A stretch of 7,564 nt of DNA from CAYHWW01 sp964360145 (lineage in GTDB: Bacteria; Bdellovibrionota; UBA1018; CAYHWW01), in assembly GCA_964360145.1 (NCBI GenBank), contig CAYHWW010000159.1, positions 1 to 7,564 of the forward strand. Direction: 5' to 3'. Under the pieces are notes generated by a model. It was not told the DNA's origin. It saw only the letters and a list, made by a program, of their open reading frames with translations, and did no database searches. The translations under genes and the position numbers were made by a program. Positions 7,425 to 7,564 of the stretch are shown here, one piece after another. Every line of letters begins with the position of its first letter. Position 1 is the stretch's first letter.

Positions 7425-7523
7425 CCGTGCTCGCAGCAGCACCTATGGAACTATTCAGACGATGACGTGAAGTACATCACCACCGCCTTGTCTGTTCTGG
7501 GTAAAGAGATGGCGGCTGGCCGT
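7425..7523 (+). pseudogene. Fragment of a second copy of the DWDDN HAD hydrolase gene
   Basis: Bases 7443-7523 align without gaps to 5917-5997 of the complete HAD gene, with about 12 mismatches in 81. Most mismatches are at third codon positions, so the encoded LWNYSDDDVKY and TALSVLGK segments are nearly unchanged (motif IV kept; K238 position is Asn). Similarity can be extended left to about 7425, one base after the ATPase stop, only with a net 2-bp insertion, which would break the ancestral frame. It stops abruptly at 7523: what follows does not match the HAD C-terminus. The frame stays open to the right edge, so a chimeric gene cannot be excluded. The mismatch pattern points to a paralogue that was once functional. 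Confidence 0.7.
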
Positions 7524-7564
7524 TTGTCGATGGCCGTGGCGTATCACTCTGTGGCGCACCACTC
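7524..7564. other. Unassigned right edge
   Basis: 41 bases with no recognisable similarity to the rest of the window. The frame of the HAD fragment continues open through them, with an in-frame ATG at 7530, but this is too short to call. Confidence 0.3.

Noticed and set aside
6163..7427. GAGCCG at 6163-6168 and 7422-7427 as a target-site duplication flanking the ATPase
   Set aside because: Six bases can match by chance, one copy overlaps the ATPase stop codon, and no terminal inverted repeats or recombinase are present.
1..7564. tRNA, rRNA, CRISPR array or integrase
   Set aside because: No cloverleaf, rRNA-like stretch, repeat-spacer pattern or recombinase motif was seen on reading either strand.

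Overview
This is a GC-rich bacterial segment with every gene on the + strand and strong G/C bias at third codon positions. Nothing in it fixes the taxon. Three consecutive proteins carry Sec-type signal peptides, which suits a Gram-negative bacterium exporting hydrolases to the periplasm or beyond. A predatory or Bdellovibrio-like lineage is one possibility, but that is a guess. The first ORF opens at base 13 and the last similarity runs to the right edge, so the window may be a whole short metagenomic scaffold.

Layout. Bases 13-2328: an exported phospholipase-D-superfamily protein with two HKD-type half-sites and an EF-hand calcium loop inserted in the first half. Bases 2338-5186: an exported protein that reads as a TM0106-type RecB-like/DEDDy-exonuclease protein. 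It is split by a 100-N scaffold gap whose two sides carry an exact 55-bp duplicate. Removing the Ns and one copy restores a single 897-codon frame, so the apparent separate small ORF at 4746-5186 is the C-terminus of the same protein. Bases 5212-6180: an exported HAD-superfamily hydrolase with a DWDDN motif. These three genes are 9 and 25 bp apart and probably form one operon of phosphoester-acting exported enzymes.

Bases 6266-7423 hold a separate unit: an AAA_14/DUF4143 ATPase with a PD-(D/E)XK-like C-terminus. It has its own TATAAT box inside a perfect 5-bp-arm palindrome that abuts the ATG and leaves almost no leader. Directly after its stop, 7425-7523 is a diverged fragment of the HAD gene (about 85% identical by eye to 5917-5997 over the ungapped part). 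This suggests that a tandem HAD-gene duplication was interrupted or replaced by the ATPase gene.

Main points of interest: the collapsible assembly gap; an apparently secreted RecB/DEDDy nuclease whose RecB metal ligands look lost while the DEDDy residues are kept; a canonical four-tract G-quadruplex motif spanning the stop/SD/start between genes 1 and 2; the palindromic, apparently leaderless ATPase promoter; and the HAD paralogue remnant.
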